Source of the DNA: Bacillota bacterium
GTDB taxonomy: Bacteria > Bacillota_E > Sulfobacillia > Sulfobacillales > Sulfobacillaceae
Assembly (NCBI GenBank): GCA_021820165.1
Contig: JAKADW010000090.1
Span: 1 to 7,708, forward strand
DNA: 7,708 nt
Reading direction: 5' to 3'
Position 1 is the stretch's first letter. The number at the start of each line of letters is the position of its first letter. The notes beneath the pieces were generated by a model, which was given only the letters and a program-made list of their open reading frames with translations, was not told the DNA's origin and searched no databases. The translations under genes and the position numbers were made by a program. This document shows positions 5,591 through 7,708 of the stretch, piece after piece.

Positions 5591-6381
5591 GGTTCCACCG
5601 TCCAGGTGGGCACGAAAAAGCGGTCAGCGCCGGCCGCCGACAGGAAGAGCTGGGCGTCTGGCCGTTCTCGATCCAGCCGAACGCTCACGGCATGCGAACT
5701 CTGTTCCTTCACGCGTTCGATGATAGGAATCAACTCCAGCATCTCGGCATCGCCAAGTTTAGCCAAGCGCGTTCCCTGAGACCGGAGCGGCTTGATTTCC
5801 AAAGAGGCGATAGGCGCTTTTGCCAATGCCGATAAATAGTTGTCGACAAGGGTTTCTGGGGGACTTGGCGGCACAATTAGGGCGGCCGGGAGCGAAATTC
5901 CCGCCCGTGCCGCCGCTTCCGCAACGGTTAGCCACTCCGCCTCAGACAGGCGGTGCGAAGACCAGCGATGCCCCAGTGATTCGGACCCGCCCGGGTTGAG
6001 AGCGGTAGCCCCAGCCCATTTGAGACCAGCCAGCAAGTCACGAATCGACCGCCGTTCGGACTGGTGAAAGTGCCAAAGCTCTTGTGGAGAAAAGGCCCAC
6101 ACCGGCCCCGCATAACCATCCCGAAGGTGACGAATGACTTGAAGCCAATAGTCAAAGGGCTCTTTCAGCATGAGTCCGCCATGAAGCTTAATCAAGTCCG
6201 CTTGACTAGCGAGATGGGGGTCAAGATTGTCCACCGCCGCCAACGAAAGACCAGGATCTGGCTTGGCACGGATCACGGACAAATCGCAAAACGGACAGCC
6301 CATCCAGCAAACGCGGGTGGTGATGATGTTGCCCACACGAAGTACGGGGGCCATTTTGGCCTTCTGAAGGTCTGGCAGCAT
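5587..6381 (-). CDS. Compact radical SAM protein, MqnC/MqnE/CofH-like
   Basis: The product of 264 residues (start ATG 6381) carries the radical SAM cluster motif CxxxCxxC at C25, C29 and C32, which binds a 4Fe-4S cluster and SAM to make a 5'-deoxyadenosyl radical. Further blocks are KLHGG at 65-69, PFDYW at 75-79, AFSPQE at 96-101, NPGGSE at 129-134 and SEAEWL at 146-151. Together they resemble the futalosine-pathway enzymes MqnC and MqnE and the deazaflavin enzymes CofG/CofH. It is much shorter than those (usually about 350 residues or more) and has little before the cluster motif, so orthology is doubtful and the substrate is unknown. GAGGGG at 6387-6392 supports ATG 6381. An in-frame TTG at 6498, overlapping the LysR stop, would add 39 unconserved residues. 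Confidence 0.87.
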   Translation of the reverse strand: MLPDLQKAKMAPVLRVGNIITTRVCWMGCPFCDLSVIRAKPDPGLSLAAVDNLDPHLASQADLIKLHGGLMLKEPFDYWLQVIRHLRDGYAGPVWAFSPQELWHFHQSERRSIRDLLAGLKWAGATALNPGGSESLGHRWSSHRLSEAEWLTVAEAAARAGISLPAALIVPPSPPETLVDNYLSALAKAPIASLEIKPLRSQGTRLAKLGDAEMLELIPIIERVKEQSSHAVSVRLDRERPDAQLFLSAAGADRFFVPTWTVEP

Positions 6382-6413
6382 GCATACCCCTCGCTTTCTA
6401 TCGCTCCATTCGA

Positions 6414-6426
6414 CACCGTATCGGTG
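6414..6426. repeat. Small inverted repeat upstream of the radical SAM gene
   Basis: CACCG (6414-6418) and CGGTG (6422-6426) form a perfect 5-bp inverted repeat around TAT. It lies 33 nt upstream of the favoured radical SAM start, in the 113-nt gap after the LysR gene. It could be an operator half-site pair or a small hairpin; it is short enough to be chance. Confidence 0.25.
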
Positions 6427-6494
6427 AGTTCCTACCGTTTCCCTGGAGGGTTTGGGAGGAGCCTGAAATTGAAGCGAGTCACATGGGGCCCCGA

Positions 6495-7496
6495 TCAATT
6501 CCTATGCTGGGCACTTTGGTCACTCTGGCCAGACTCCTCACGCCGATGCCACTGGATTTTTCCGGTAATATGCCGTCCACTGTCGTCGAAGGTGTGGCGT
6601 TGTAACTGAGGAGATTCCCGCGTGTAAGACCGAATATAATTCATGAACACGGCGGCTTCGGGGCTGATTTCTGCCTCATTCCGGTATGCCATGGCCAAGC
6701 GGCGATAGGCTCTAGGGTTAAGATGGGAGACGTGGATGTAGCCCGCTTCCGACTCCAATTGGACGGTATCTCCGGGGACGATAGCCACCCCAATTCCGGC
6801 CGCCACCAACCCTAATAGCGAGCGGATGCTGCCGGCGTGAGCCACCACGTTGGGCGTAAAGCCGGCTTGCTGGCCGAGCTTGGCCGTGGCCACATTAAGG
6901 CTAAATCCGGGCTTCATAAACACGAAGTTTTCGTCCCGAAGGGTTCCCATGGAGATGGGATCGCTGAGGGGGAGGCTCATGCTCGACACCACCACCAACT
7001 CCTCAGCCCAGAGCAGTTCGTATTGGACCTTGGTGGAGAGTAGCGGCATTGGGGTCAGCGCCAAATCCACCTGACCCTTGACGATTTGGCTGGCCAGATT
7101 GACCGATTCTCCTTCGATGACTTCCAAGCGCACGTTGGGGAACGCCCTATGAAAGGGTCGATAAATGCGGGGGAAGTGGTTCACGGACACTGGTGAAAGA
7201 GGGCTCACGCCGAGCACCACCGTTCCCGATATGGACTCTTTAGTCTCCTCCAGGGTGATGGGAATGCGGTGAATTTCCTGCAAAGCGCGCTTGGCCTGGT
7301 GAACGGCTCGCTGCCCCTGTTCGGTCAACGTTGCCCCATGAACGCTTCGGAGTAGAAGGGGGGTCCGAAGCTCCTCTTCTAATTGGTGAATTTGATTGGT
7401 GACGGCCGGCTGACTGACGCCGTAAAATTCAGCGCAGGCCGAAATGCTTCCCAAGTCAGCGACGCCAATGAGAAATTCCAATTGCCGGAGCGTCAT
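6495..7496 (-). CDS. LysR-family transcriptional regulator
   Basis: This 333-residue protein has the LysR-type winged helix-turn-helix at the N-terminus (MTLRQLEFLIGVADLGSIS, then AEFYGVSQPAVTNQIHQLEEEL, with the helix-turn-helix at about 18-37). A linker helix follows, then a periplasmic-binding-protein-like effector domain from about residue 92 (TVVLGVSP, FPRIYRPFHRAFPNVRLEVIEGE, VDLALTPMP, VAAGIGVAIVPGD). The ATG at 7496 gives the standard LysR start and has AAGG about 7 nt upstream; a TTG at 7514 is unlikely. About 30 hydrophilic residues at the C-terminus extend past the usual end of the family. The gene lies upstream of, and in the same direction as, the radical SAM cassette, which it may regulate. 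The small-molecule effector cannot be told from the sequence. Confidence 0.93.
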   Translation of the reverse strand: MTLRQLEFLIGVADLGSISACAEFYGVSQPAVTNQIHQLEEELRTPLLLRSVHGATLTEQGQRAVHQAKRALQEIHRIPITLEETKESISGTVVLGVSPLSPVSVNHFPRIYRPFHRAFPNVRLEVIEGESVNLASQIVKGQVDLALTPMPLLSTKVQYELLWAEELVVVSSMSLPLSDPISMGTLRDENFVFMKPGFSLNVATAKLGQQAGFTPNVVAHAGSIRSLLGLVAAGIGVAIVPGDTVQLESEAGYIHVSHLNPRAYRRLAMAYRNEAEISPEAAVFMNYIRSYTRESPQLQRHTFDDSGRHITGKIQWHRREESGQSDQSAQHRN

Positions 7497-7708
7497 GGTA
7501 TGCCTTCTTTCCAATGGTCACGCGGGGCACCGTGTCGACGCATCCTATTCCACCCTCCGGATATTCTTACCACTTTTCCGGTCCGCGCGTCGATTCATTA
7601 GTCGGACATCTCAGAAACATAATTAATTATTATATTACTCCATAAATACCCTTGCTTGAACTAGTTTCCAGCGATTGCGATGCTGACAGTGAGTTGGATT
7701 TCGTTTAA
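7497..7708 (-). promoter_or_regulatory. Non-coding region upstream of the LysR gene with AT-rich palindrome and -10 site
   Basis: I see no credible gene in this 212-nt stretch. It contains an AT-rich patch (about 7617-7650) that stands out from its GC-rich surroundings. Within it are a perfect 12-nt palindrome, ATAATTAATTAT, at 7619-7630, and a perfect minus-strand -10 hexamer TATAAT at 7634-7629. No good -35 is seen at 16-18 nt, which would suit an activator-dependent promoter. LysR proteins often bind AT-rich dyads next to their own promoters, so autoregulation is plausible but inferred. A divergent gene may begin beyond the right edge. Confidence 0.4.

Noticed and set aside
5187..5723. Long plus-strand open frame of 178 codons opposite the minus-strand cassette
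   Set aside because: It is rich in Arg, Pro and Ser with no motif, and lies opposite two well-supported coupled genes; it looks like a frame shadow.
6382..6498. TTG 6498 as the radical SAM start
   Set aside because: The 39 extra residues look unconserved, and ATG 6381 has a GAGGGG Shine-Dalgarno site. Kept as an alternative only.
7656..7684. Plus-strand promoter starting with TTGAAC for a divergent gene
   Set aside because: No acceptable -10 hexamer lies at 16-18 nt, and no gene start is visible before the window ends.
1..7708. CRISPR arrays, insertion sequences, rRNA genes or large repeats
   Set aside because: I saw no repeated spacer-like units, transposase motifs, terminal inverted repeats or rRNA-like sequence.

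Overview
The window looks like chromosomal DNA from a moderately GC-rich Gram-positive bacterium. On the plus strand the order dnaJ - prmA - rsmE - (small zinc ribbon) - rpsU - yqeY is the classic Firmicutes heat-shock/ribosome neighbourhood. Strong Shine-Dalgarno sites, TTG starts and a consensus sigma-A promoter fit the same group. A Sulfobacillus-like or other deep-branching, GC-rich Firmicute is my best guess, by inference only.

Positions 1-2574 (plus) hold a tightly packed run: the 3' part of dnaJ (its start lies left of the window), then prmA and rsmE in overlapping frames, then a 49-residue CxxC...CxxC protein. That small gene sits where mtaB follows rsmE in Bacillus. Positions 2587-3341 are a second unit: a TTGACA-18-TATAAT promoter, a leader hairpin, rpsU, yqeY and a strong intrinsic terminator. 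The next plus-strand gene (3306-4297) encodes an unrecognised exported or membrane-anchored protein. Its start codon overlaps the yqeY stop, so the terminator lies inside its signal-peptide codons. Its 3' part appears displaced by a one-base frameshift near 4051-4070.

Positions 4243-7496 (minus) hold four co-directional genes, read right to left: a LysR-type regulator; a compact radical SAM protein resembling the MqnC/MqnE/CofH group; a 213-residue protein I do not recognise, joined by an ATGA overlap; and a tandem rhodanese-like protein with no cysteine at all. Their packing suggests a common pathway. The radical SAM relationship points towards menaquinone/futalosine- or deazaflavin-type chemistry, but the substrate cannot be read from the sequence. 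This cassette is the best candidate here for an undescribed system. It converges on the plus-strand gene with overlapping 3' ends and no visible terminator.

Positions 7497-7708 are non-coding as far as I can see. They contain an AT-rich patch with a perfect palindrome and a minus-strand TATAAT, probably the promoter/operator region of the LysR gene.
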